6,796 nt of DNA from Chloroflexota bacterium (GCA_021786915.1 JAJYMP010000778.1:1-6796), one strand, 5' to 3'; shown: positions 1 through 5,460, counted from the stretch's first letter. The notes: generated by a model not told the origin, from the letters alone. Numbers and translations: made by a program.

Positions 1-593
1 TCCATGACGGAGTCGACCTCGAGGAAGGCGAACGTCGTCTTCCACATGAACCAGAAGTTGGTGGTGAAGAGGTGGGGGCTGCTCGCGAACCACTCCGCGA
101 TGCTGATGTCGTCGAGCTCCCGCTCGCGGGACTCGGGCATCAGCATTAGCTTGGTGAGCAGGAAGCGATCCCGCTGGCTGAACTGCATGTGCTCGTAGTC
201 GTTGGGTCCGTGGTCGCGGACGCCGATCGTCGCGTCGATGAGCCGGCCGACGTCGTGGGTCGGGTGCGCGTGGTCGAACTCGAAGATCTCCTCGGTCACC
301 GAGAGGCCCGGGCGCTCGAGCGACGGGATCGTGCGGAGCACGTCCCAGAGGTTCTCGTACGTCTCCTCGTTGAGCATCCGGCCGCCCCGGTTGAGAAAGC
401 CCCGGCTGTTGCCGAGGCGCCCGTAGCCGTACTCGGCCTCGAACTCGGCGGCCGCCTGCCCGTCGTTGGCGCCGTGCGGGTCGATGCCCATCAGCGTGAT
501 GTCGGAGCCGGCCCAGTTGCCGTCTCGGATCAGGTAGACCGCCGCGCTCAGGTTCCCGAGTCCGGCGCCGATCATGTATGCCTTGTGCGTCAC
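1..593 (-). CDS. ohyA: Oleate hydratase (myosin-cross-reactive antigen family), N-terminal part; 3' end outside window
   Basis: This is an FAD-dependent fatty acid hydratase, which adds water to the cis-9 double bond of oleic and related unsaturated fatty acids to give 10-hydroxy acids. About 197 residues are visible; the frame is open to the left edge, so roughly the C-terminal two thirds are missing. Seen: the dinucleotide-binding motif GAGLGNLSAAVYLIRDG at residues 9-25, then NRGGRMLNEETYENLWD at 68-84, the stretch IPSLERPGLSVTEEIF, and NFWFMWKTTFAF near the cut end. All are family hallmarks. The flavin motif starts within ten residues of the N-terminus, and the loop reads RGGRM, as I recall for the monomeric Rhodococcus erythropolis enzyme rather than the RGGREM type. 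The GTG start at 593 is chosen because GGAG lies five bases upstream; the next in-frame ATG (575) would cut into the first beta strand. It lies downstream of the efflux gene on the same strand, 156 bases away. Confidence 0.93.
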   Translation of the reverse strand, partial: MTHKAYMIGAGLGNLSAAVYLIRDGNWAGSDITLMGIDPHGANDGQAAAEFEAEYGYGRLGNSRGFLNRGGRMLNEETYENLWDVLRTIPSLERPGLSVTEEIFEFDHAHPTHDVGRLIDATIGVRDHGPNDYEHMQFSQRDRFLLTKLMLMPESRERELDDISIAEWFASSPHLFTTNFWFMWKTTFAFLEVDSVM

Positions 594-598
594 ACGCT

Positions 599-602
599 CT
601 CC
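599..602 (-). promoter_or_regulatory. Ribosome binding site of the oleate hydratase gene
   Basis: The minus strand reads GGAG followed by AGCGT and then GTG. The five-base spacing supports the GTG at 593 as the true start of the hydratase rather than the downstream ATG at 575. Confidence 0.6.
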
Positions 603-690
603 GTTCTGCGAGGGGCCGTTGTGGCCAGTGGTTTGGTGGACATGGGCTTCCTCAGCCTTCGGTCGTGGCGGAAGCCGCGCTGGCCTCGCA

Positions 691-722
691 AGGGCTTGGC
701 CCTGGGCGCGGCAGACGCGCCC
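691..722 (-). terminator. Two tandem small stem-loops between efflux gene and oleate hydratase
   Basis: GGGCGCG (704-710) and CGCGCCC (716-722) form a perfect 7-bp stem with a 5-base loop. Directly next to it AGGGC (691-695) and GCCCT (699-703) form a second short stem with a 3-base loop. They lie about 28 bases past the stop codon of the efflux gene on the minus strand. Neither is followed by a T-run, so termination is inferred from position. They could equally be processing or attenuation structures inside an efflux-hydratase transcript. The rest of 594-749 shows no convincing promoter by eye. Confidence 0.4.
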
Positions 723-749
723 GGGCGAGACCTGTGGTTCGTGTAGCTT

Positions 750-2306
750 TCACAGAGCGGCTCGGCGCCGCGACGGGAGGAAGGCGAGCGCGGCCACGAC
801 GCCGATGGCGACGCCGGTCGCCCCGACCCGGAGCGCGTCGTCAAGGCCGGCCACGAAGGACGACTGGACCGACGCGAGGTGGGCGGCCGAGCCAAGCCGC
901 TGCGCGACCGCGAGGCCACCGAAGACGCTGCCCTGGGTTGCCGCCGCCGCAGCGGCAGGCAGACCGGTGAGGTGGACCTGGGCCTGGTACGCGGCGTTGA
1001 GGAAGCTTCCCATGATTGCCGCCGCGAAGGCCGGGGCGACCTTGTTGACGGCCTGCAGGAGCGCCGAGCCGACCCCGCTCCGCTCAGGCGTCAACTCGAC
1101 GAGGGCGGCCGAGGCGGCGGTGGAGAAGGCGAACCCGCCGCCCAGGCCGGCGAGGAACGACCAGCCGGCCAGAAACCCGTCGCCGCTTGCGGCGGACATC
1201 GTGGACCCGATGCCGAGGCCGGCTGCCAGCGCCGCCAAGCCGACGGCGACGGTGAGTTTGGCCCCGACGCGTGCGGCGGCCCGGTCCGAGGCAGCAGCGC
1301 CGACCACGAGCCCGCCGATGGAGGCCAGGAGCCGGAGACCGGAGCCCTGCGGGTCCAGGCCCATGATGGCCTGCGAGTACTGCGGCAGGACGAACAGCAC
1401 GCCGTAGAGGCCAAACAGCCCGAACGCCGTGAGGACCGTTCCCCACGTGAAGCTCCGCGATCGGAAGAGCGACAGGTCAACGAGCGGCTCGCCCCCCGGC
1501 TGGCGCGCGAGCCGGGCCTCCCAGAGAGCGAAACCTCCGAGCACGAGAAGGCCTGCGGCCATGAACCCGAGGGCGGCTCCTTCGCCCCAGCCCTCCTCGC
1601 CGGCGCGGACGATGCCGTAGACCAGCGCCACCAAGCCCGCAACGGACAGGAGGAGGCCCGGAACATCGATTCGCGGCGCCCGCGTCGAGCGCGATTCCGG
1701 CACCAGCGCGACGACGGCGCCGAGGGCGATCAGCGCGACCGGGACGTTGATCAGGAAGATCCAGCCCCACCACGCATTGGAGAGAATCCAGCCGCCGAGA
1801 ATCGGGCCGGCCGGGAGCCCCAGGAAGTTCGCAGCGGACCAGATGCCGACCGCCTTCGGACGCTCCGCCTCATCGAACATGACCGTGACGAGCGAGACGG
1901 CCATGACGATGACCGCGCCGCCGCCGAGGCCGAGGACGACCCGGGCGACGATGAAGGCCCCGGAGCTGGTCGTGTACGCTGCGCCGACGGACCCGGCTAG
2001 GAACAGAGCCAGGCCGCCGACGAGGAGCGCCTTGCGCCCGATGCGGTCGCCGACGAGCCCGGCCGGCAGCACGGCGCCCACCAGGGCGAGGATGTAGGCC
2101 GTGACGAACCACTGGAGTTCGGCCTCGGAGGCGCCGAGGGCTCCGGCCAGCGTCGGCAGGGCGACGGAGAGGACGGTGACGTCGAGCGCGAGCACGAAGA
2201 TGGACAGGCTGATCGCGCCGAGTGCCCACCAGCGCCGCATCGCTCGCGTGTCTGCGGTGGCGGGCGCGGGCCGTGTCGGGGATGTCGCCCGCTGAGTCAT
2301 GACCAT
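750..2306 (-). CDS. MFS drug efflux transporter, DHA2 (EmrB/QacA-like) family
   Basis: This 518-residue inner-membrane protein is predicted to be a proton-driven exporter of drugs or other amphipathic compounds; its length is normal for 14-helix DHA2 proteins. Seen: the DHA2 signature LDVTVLSVALP at residues 41-51, the loop 2-3 motif A as GLVGDRIGRK at 83-92, motif B around VARVVLGLGGG (120-130), motif C as GLPAGPILGG at 163-172, and WWGWIFLINVP at about 178-188. Hydrophobic helices continue to a basic C-terminus SRRRAAL. The start at 2306 follows GGGAGG by six bases. An in-frame ATG at 2399 would add 31 Arg/Cys-rich residues not typical of the family. GTG 2309 and ATG 2300 are close alternatives. 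The next gene on this strand is oleate hydratase, which hints at a lipid-related substrate, but the sequence does not show the substrate. Confidence 0.93.
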   Translation of the reverse strand: MVMTQRATSPTRPAPATADTRAMRRWWALGAISLSIFVLALDVTVLSVALPTLAGALGASEAELQWFVTAYILALVGAVLPAGLVGDRIGRKALLVGGLALFLAGSVGAAYTTSSGAFIVARVVLGLGGGAVIVMAVSLVTVMFDEAERPKAVGIWSAANFLGLPAGPILGGWILSNAWWGWIFLINVPVALIALGAVVALVPESRSTRAPRIDVPGLLLSVAGLVALVYGIVRAGEEGWGEGAALGFMAAGLLVLGGFALWEARLARQPGGEPLVDLSLFRSRSFTWGTVLTAFGLFGLYGVLFVLPQYSQAIMGLDPQGSGLRLLASIGGLVVGAAASDRAAARVGAKLTVAVGLAALAAGLGIGSTMSAASGDGFLAGWSFLAGLGGGFAFSTAASAALVELTPERSGVGSALLQAVNKVAPAFAAAIMGSFLNAAYQAQVHLTGLPAAAAAATQGSVFGGLAVAQRLGSAAHLASVQSSFVAGLDDALRVGATGVAIGVVAALAFLPSRRRAAL

Positions 2307-2312
2307 CACGCA

Positions 2313-2318
2313 CCTCCC
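2313..2318 (-). promoter_or_regulatory. Ribosome binding site deciding the efflux pump start
   Basis: The minus strand reads GGGAGG, then TGCGTG, then ATG at 2306. The six-base spacing favours that ATG over the one at 2300 (12 bases away) and the distant one at 2399, which has no such site. Confidence 0.65.
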
Positions 2319-2366
2319 GTAGCTCCGGCCCCGGATCCCGCCACGGCATCCGCAGCCGCGACATAC

Positions 2367-2396
2367 CCGAGCGCTCTTGCAAGCCCGAATGCTCGG
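2367..2396. promoter_or_regulatory. Inverted repeat upstream of the efflux gene, possible operator
   Basis: CCGAGC (2367-2372) and GCTCGG (2391-2396) form perfect 6-bp arms around an 18-base spacer containing the palindrome CTTGCAAG (2376-2383). It lies 61-90 bases upstream of the efflux start. On the minus strand a weak -10-like TATGTC falls at its downstream edge, so a repressor bound here could block that promoter. DHA2 pumps are often controlled by TetR- or MarR-type repressors, but no regulator gene is in this window. The role is inferred. Confidence 0.35.
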
Positions 2397-2426
2397 CACC
2401 GGACGTGAGCGCCCTGTGAAACCCCG

Positions 2427-2493
2427 GTGAGACGTTTCGAAGGCGCCGTAACCCTTGGTGGATCTGCCGCTCGATGTCTCAGCGACGTCTCAC
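2427..2493. promoter_or_regulatory. Spaced inverted repeat GTGAGACGT/ACGTCTCAC with a third half-site
   Basis: GTGAGACGT (2427-2435) is the exact reverse complement of ACGTCTCAC (2485-2493), 49 bases away. A third copy of the core, GTCTCA, occurs at 2476-2481, in direct repeat with the GTCTCA at 2487-2492 and 11 bases from it, about one helical turn. A smaller GAAAC/GTTTC pair spans 2418-2438. The region lies between the divergent efflux and methyltransferase genes, so these may be shared binding sites for one regulator. No strong promoter hexamers are visible for either gene. Confidence 0.35.
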
Positions 2494-2575
2494 TGGCGCC
2501 TCATGTGCGCGCGTCAGCCTTTCGGTGCGCCTTCGTCGCGGCCGAGACTGGCCGCGGGCGCTCGAAAGGTCGACC

Positions 2576-3214
2576 GTGTCCGACTTCGGTGGCGGGCTCT
2601 GGGTGCTCGTCGTCCTAGACTCTGCGCTCCTCATCGGTTTCGCGGCGACCCTGTTCAGGCCGCAGACGCGCCGCGACTGGCGGGTGATGGGCTCCTTCTC
2701 GGCGTTCGTGGTGGCGCTGTTCGCCGAGATGTACGGGTTCCCGCTGACCATCTACGTCCTGTCGGGCGTCCTGGGCGGGGTGTTCCCGCAGCTAACGGCG
2801 ACGCACGCGGGCGGCCACCTGCTCAACGACCTGATCGGCTGGACCGGAGACCCGCATGTCAGCCCGTTCCACCTCGTGAGCTACATCCTCATGGGCGGGT
2901 CGTTCTTCCTGCTCGCGCGATCCTGGCCGGTCCTCTGGCGCGCGCAGCGGGCCGGCGAGCTCGCCGTCACGGGTCCGTACGCACGCATCCGCCACCCGCA
3001 GTACGTCGCCTTCGTCCTGCTGATGGTCGGCTTGCTGGTCCAATGGCCCACGCTCGTCACGCTCGTGATGTTCCCGCTGCTCGCGCTTGCATACCGGCGG
3101 CTCGCCCGGACCGAGGAGCGCGAGATGCGGGCCCAGTTCGGGGCGCGGTACGAGGCATATGCTGCCGTCACCCCGGCGTTCCTTCCCCGGCCCGCTCGGC
3201 GAGCGGCGTCGTGA
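2576..3214 (+). CDS. Membrane methyltransferase, isoprenylcysteine carboxyl methyltransferase (ICMT/PEMT-like) family
   Basis: This 212-residue integral membrane protein has the C-terminal S-adenosylmethionine-binding module of the ICMT/phospholipid methyltransferase group: TGPYARIRHPQY at residues 132-143, a hydrophobic helix at about 144-173, then RTEEREMRAQFG and RYEAY at 178-195. The N-terminal part has several membrane segments (about 8-27, 37-71 and 98-115). Bacterial relatives methylate varied and mostly unknown small or lipid substrates; true prenylcysteine substrates are not expected in bacteria. The GTG start at 2576 is chosen because GAAAGG lies about six bases upstream and the protein then opens straight into its first helix. 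The in-frame ATG at 2474 would add 34 Arg-rich, non-family residues. It is divergent from the efflux gene and is followed by a hairpin. Such genes often sit near metal-resistance genes, which would fit the copper oxidase further downstream; that link is inference. Confidence 0.85.
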   Translation: MSDFGGGLWVLVVLDSALLIGFAATLFRPQTRRDWRVMGSFSAFVVALFAEMYGFPLTIYVLSGVLGGVFPQLTATHAGGHLLNDLIGWTGDPHVSPFHLVSYILMGGSFFLLARSWPVLWRAQRAGELAVTGPYARIRHPQYVAFVLLMVGLLVQWPTLVTLVMFPLLALAYRRLARTEEREMRAQFGARYEAYAAVTPAFLPRPARRAAS

Positions 3215-3224
3215 CGCCCGCCGG

Positions 3225-3243
3225 CCGCCCGGCCGCCGGGCGG
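3225..3243 (+). terminator. Hairpin after the methyltransferase gene
   Basis: CCGCCCGG (3225-3232) and CCGGGCGG (3236-3243) form a perfect 8-bp all-GC stem with loop CCG, ten bases past the TGA stop. A second small stem CGGAG/CTCCG (3241-3254) overlaps its end. There is no T-run, so this is a putative terminator of the U-less type. Confidence 0.5.
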
Positions 3244-3294
3244 AGAGTCCTCCGAGGCGATCCGACTGAATCCAGACCGGCACCCGGGCGCACC

Positions 3295-3323
3295 TTGCCC
3301 CGCAACTCCGCGCCCGGTAGGGT
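3295..3323 (+). promoter_or_regulatory. Promoter for the osmC leader: -35 TTGCCC, 17-bp spacer, -10 TAGGGT
   Basis: TTGCCC (3295-3300) and TAGGGT (3318-3323) are separated by exactly 17 bases and match the housekeeping sigma pattern of high-GC bacteria (TTGnnn/TAnnnT). The expected transcription start, seven bases past the -10, is 3330, which is the A of an ATG opening a 31-codon ORF. The transcript would therefore be leaderless. This is the best promoter in the window. Confidence 0.6.
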
Positions 3324-3329
3324 CCGCGC

Positions 3330-3425
3330 ATGACCTCGCCCGTCCGATCCATGGGGATGATGTGTATGCGCCGGCGGCCCCGCCGCGCTGAGGACGGGGC
3401 CCGAGGACGCGCGACCGGTCGCTGA
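3330..3425 (+). CDS. Putative 31-residue leaderless leader peptide upstream of osmC
   Basis: This small ORF runs from ATG 3330 to TGA 3423-3425. Its first base coincides with the transcription start predicted from the promoter at 3295-3323. The peptide starts MTSPVRSMGMMCMRRRPRR, so four of its five Met codons and its only Cys codon lie between 3351 and 3368, followed by an Arg-rich tail; it has no recognisable domain. Leaderless short ORFs with Cys codons act as cysteine-responsive attenuators in mycobacteria (known biology), and the next gene is an OsmC-type thiol protein. The reading as a sulfur-amino-acid sensor is inference. It could instead be a chance ORF in a 5' untranslated region. 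A TAGGG at 3318-3322 might alternatively serve as a weak ribosome site. Confidence 0.45.
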   Translation: MTSPVRSMGMMCMRRRPRRAEDGARGRATGR

Positions 3426-3458
3426 CCGTCGCCCGGGGCCTCGGGCCGAGGTCCCGGG
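3398..3458 (+). promoter_or_regulatory. Mutually exclusive hairpins (attenuator-like) overlapping the leader peptide end
   Basis: Structure A pairs CCCGGGGCCTCG (3432-3443) with CGAGGTCCCGGG (3447-3458): a 12-bp stem with one G-U pair and a GGC loop. Structure B pairs GGCCCGAGG (3398-3406), inside the leader ORF, with CCTCGGGCC (3439-3447), a perfect 9-bp match. The two share 3439-3447, so they cannot coexist. A 12-bp palindrome GCGACCGGTCGC (3411-3422) abuts the leader stop codon. A ribosome at the stop codon would cover the B strand and favour A; one stalled at the Met-Met-Cys-Met codons would leave it free. No T-run follows A, so the switch could act by Rho, by pausing or on translation. 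Confidence 0.45.
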
Positions 3459-3589
3459 ATCGCAGCACTGACTGCGGCCCCATCGCTCCTCAGGGCAACG
3501 CGACGGGCACCCGCCGGACTCCACCGCCCGCAGGCCGGGACCTCCCACTCGTCGTTTGCCTTCCTCAGACGCACCCTGGGAGTCCGACC
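3426..3589 (+). other. Untranslated leader between small ORF and osmC
   Basis: Besides hairpin A this stretch holds a small stem CGCAG (3461-3465)/CTGCG (3472-3476) with a 6-base loop. It ends with the ribosome site GGGAG (3578-3582), seven bases before the osmC ATG. I see no known riboswitch consensus and no further ORF with a ribosome site. A conserved RNA fold cannot be excluded by eye. Confidence 0.4.
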
Positions 3590-4108
3590 ATGACCGAGTT
3601 CGCCTTCGCGCCCCTCGTCGCCTCCACCCGCGAGGCCCTGGCCTCGGCGCCGGACGGCGCTGGCGTCCACACCTTCCGCGTCACGAGCCGCCAAACGGCG
3701 GGGCTCCGCAGCGAGGCCCGCATCCGCACGTTCGCGCTGGGCGTGGACGAGCCGCCGAGCCTGGGCGGAGCCGACACCGCGCCCAACCCGGTGGAGTACG
3801 CGCTGCTGGCCCTCGCATCGTGCCAGGAGATCACCTACCGGCTCCACGCGGACCACCTGGGCGTCCCGCTCGACGGGGTGGCCGTGTCGCTCGAGGGCGA
3901 CATCGACCTGCGCGGGTTCTTCGGGGTGGACCGGTCGGTGCGCCCGGGCTTCCGCGAGATCCGCGGCACCGTGCGCCTCGATAGCCCGGCGCCTCACGCT
4001 GAGCTCGAGCGGCTCAAGGCCCACGTGGATGCGCACTGCCCGGTGCTCGACCTGCTGAGCAGCGAGACGCCAGTAGCCATCGCGCTCGAGGCCCCGACGC
4101 CAGCCTGA
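3590..4108 (+). CDS. OsmC/Ohr-family protein (thiol-dependent peroxidase-like)
   Basis: This 172-residue cytoplasmic protein belongs to the OsmC/Ohr fold family. Members use two cysteines to reduce organic hydroperoxides, or handle sulfur in less defined ways. Seen: the first active-site cysteine C78 in EYALLALASCQEITYRLHA (69-87), the segment LEGDIDLRGFFGVD at 101-114, the PGF turn at 119-121, and the second cysteine C150 in the conserved AHCPVLDLLS (148-157). Both redox cysteines are present and the length is normal to slightly long. The start is fixed by GGGAG seven bases upstream of the ATG. It seems to be a single-gene unit: a long leader with its own promoter precedes it and a strong hairpin follows nine bases after the stop. 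Sequence features fit general OsmC/YhfA-like proteins better than classical Ohr, so the true substrate (peroxide or sulfur compound) is open. Confidence 0.88.
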   Translation: MTEFAFAPLVASTREALASAPDGAGVHTFRVTSRQTAGLRSEARIRTFALGVDEPPSLGGADTAPNPVEYALLALASCQEITYRLHADHLGVPLDGVAVSLEGDIDLRGFFGVDRSVRPGFREIRGTVRLDSPAPHAELERLKAHVDAHCPVLDLLSSETPVAIALEAPTPA

Positions 4109-4117
4109 CAGGCATAG

Positions 4118-4150
4118 GGCGTCCTGGCCGACGACATCGGCCAGGACGCC
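4118..4150 (+). terminator. Perfect 14-bp stem-loop after osmC
   Basis: GGCGTCCTGGCCGA (4118-4131) pairs exactly with TCGGCCAGGACGCC (4137-4150) around the loop CGACA. It begins nine bases past the osmC stop codon. No T-run follows, but the length and position make it the probable terminator of the osmC transcript. Confidence 0.7.
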
Positions 4151-4161
4151 TGCTCGGACGA

Positions 4162-4266
4162 ACGTCGAGACGCAGCGACGTGCCGGGGCCGAAGCCCTGG
4201 CGTCAGCCGCCACGCCCGGCCCCTCGGCCGACTCTCAGGCCGCGTTCAGCCTGAGCTCATGCTCAG
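4162..4266. promoter_or_regulatory. Inverted repeats in the multicopper oxidase upstream region
   Basis: Three perfect inverted repeats lie here. ACGTCG (4162-4167) pairs with CGACGT (4176-4181). CTCAGGC (4234-4240) pairs with GCCTGAG (4249-4255). CTGAGC (4251-4256) pairs with GCTCAG (4261-4266). The last two share bases 4251-4255, so only one can form at a time. Either DNA operator sites for a metal or stress regulator or alternative RNA hairpins in the 5' untranslated region are possible. They do not resemble the CueR or CopY operators I know. No convincing -10/-35 pair is visible. Confidence 0.35.
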
Positions 4267-4323
4267 CGGCGACCCTCCACCTGAGCGCCTGCGCCCGCTG
4301 GTGCCTGCCACTTGGAGTTCTGC

Positions 4324-5460
4324 ATGTCGTTGCGCGTCCCCACGGTAGTCAGTGTCGCTGCGGTCGTCGCCGCGGTCGCGGCCGGTGCCATCGGCGGCTA
4401 TGCCCTCGCGGCCGCCAAGTCCGATGGCCCGACGGACAGCTCGAAGGCGGCGGGATCTGGCCTCGCAACCCGCGCGTCGCTCGAACAGCTGCTCGCCGGC
4501 AAGCCCATCACGCCGACCGGCAAGACGAGGACGTTCGACCTCGCGATCAGCGAGACCTCCTGGGAGCTCGTGCCCGGCGTGACGACGCAGGCCGTCGCCG
4601 TCAACGGGACGGTCCCCGGCCCCACCATCAGGGTGCAGGAGGGCGACGCGGTGGTGGTCAACGTCAAGAACAACCTGCCCGAAGCAACGTCAATCCACTG
4701 GCACGGCGTCCACGTCCCCAACGACCAGGACGGCGTCGCCGGCGTCACGCAGGACCCGATCGCGGCGGGCGCGACCTACACGTACCGCTTCACCGCGTCG
4801 CACGCCGGCACGTTCATGTACCACGCGCACGGCCCGAAGAGCCGCGAGCAGATCGATCGGGGGCTGTACGCGCCCTTCATCATCGACCCGGCCGGGCCTG
4901 ACCCGATCGCTGCCGACGTCGAGCAGGTCCTCGCGATCGGCAACTGGATGGTCGGCACGGATATGGCGTCGATGGGCGCCATGAGCATGGACTACAACTA
5001 CTACACGATCAACGGCAAGTCGTACCCCGCCACCGCGCCAATCTCGGTTCGCCAGGGTCAGTTGGTCCGGCTCCGCATCATCAATCCCAGCCAGACCCTC
5101 CACCCCATGCACCTTCACGGACTCGACATGGCCGTGGTGGCCAAGGACGGCGAGGCCCTGCCGCAGCCCCAGCGGATCACGACGCTTGATGTGGCGCCGG
5201 GTGACACCTACGACGTGGTCGTCTTGGCCTCGACGCCGGGTACCTGGCTCTTCCACTGCCACGACCTCCACCACGTCACCAACAACGGCGAAGAGCCCGG
5301 CGGACTCATCGTGCCGATCGTGGTGACGGCTTCCGGCGGCACCACGGCAGCGCCGTCCGCGTCCCCGAGCGCGTCCTCGACCTCCTCCTCGGCGGCGCCC
5401 ACCGCACCCTCGCACACGGCGGCGCCTGGCATGACGGCCATGCCTGGCATGGGCGGCTGA
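4324..5460 (+). CDS. Secreted two-domain multicopper oxidase (laccase-like)
   Basis: This 378-residue exported copper enzyme couples one-electron substrate oxidation to reduction of oxygen to water; likely roles are Cu(I) detoxification or oxidation of phenolic or metal substrates. Residues 1-31 form a signal peptide or anchor (hydrophobic 5-30, ending YALAAAKS). All four copper motifs are present: HWHGVH at 125-130, YHAHG at 166-170, HPMHLHG at 260-266 and HCHDLHH at 311-317, with C312 as the type 1 copper cysteine. Cupredoxin domain 1 (about 70-190) lacks a Cys, so type 1 copper is in domain 2 only (about 225-335), as in small two-domain laccases. A Met-rich stretch lies at 209-222, and a Ser/Ala/Thr/Pro linker ends in a Met-containing tail, PGMTAMPGM. 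The ATG at 4324 has GGAG six bases upstream; a TTG at 4312 is less likely because it overlaps that site. It is convergent with ccmH. Confidence 0.93.
   Translation: MSLRVPTVVSVAAVVAAVAAGAIGGYALAAAKSDGPTDSSKAAGSGLATRASLEQLLAGKPITPTGKTRTFDLAISETSWELVPGVTTQAVAVNGTVPGPTIRVQEGDAVVVNVKNNLPEATSIHWHGVHVPNDQDGVAGVTQDPIAAGATYTYRFTASHAGTFMYHAHGPKSREQIDRGLYAPFIIDPAGPDPIAADVEQVLAIGNWMVGTDMASMGAMSMDYNYYTINGKSYPATAPISVRQGQLVRLRIINPSQTLHPMHLHGLDMAVVAKDGEALPQPQRITTLDVAPGDTYDVVVLASTPGTWLFHCHDLHHVTNNGEEPGGLIVPIVVTASGGTTAAPSASPSASSTSSSAAPTAPSHTAAPGMTAMPGMGG

Noticed and set aside
189..746. Plus-strand open frame opposite the oleate hydratase start
   Set aside because: The minus strand encodes unmistakable oleate hydratase motifs through the same bases; this frame has none.
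879..2000. Plus-strand open frame of 373 codons opposite the efflux pump
   Set aside because: Its product is a highly charged low-complexity sequence antisense to clear DHA2 motifs; a shadow frame.
2307..2399. N-terminal extension of the efflux pump from the ATG at 2399
   Set aside because: The added 31 residues are Arg/Cys-rich and unlike the family, there is no ribosome site before it, and a strong one precedes the ATG at 2306.
2474..2575. N-terminal extension of the methyltransferase from the ATG at 2474
   Set aside because: The added residues are Arg-rich without family match, while GTG 2576 has a ribosome site and opens directly into the first helix.
3459..3589. Possible SAM or other known riboswitch before osmC, suggested by GGCAAC and several stems
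   Set aside because: The remaining conserved elements of SAM-I, SAM-IV and cobalamin riboswitches are not present; the leader-peptide attenuator fits the visible structure better.
2792..4213. Long minus-strand open frame of 473 codons across the methyltransferase, leader and osmC
   Set aside because: It is antisense to two well-supported genes, its product is an Arg/Ala/Gly-rich sequence without domains, and it is explained by the lack of stop codons in GC-rich DNA.
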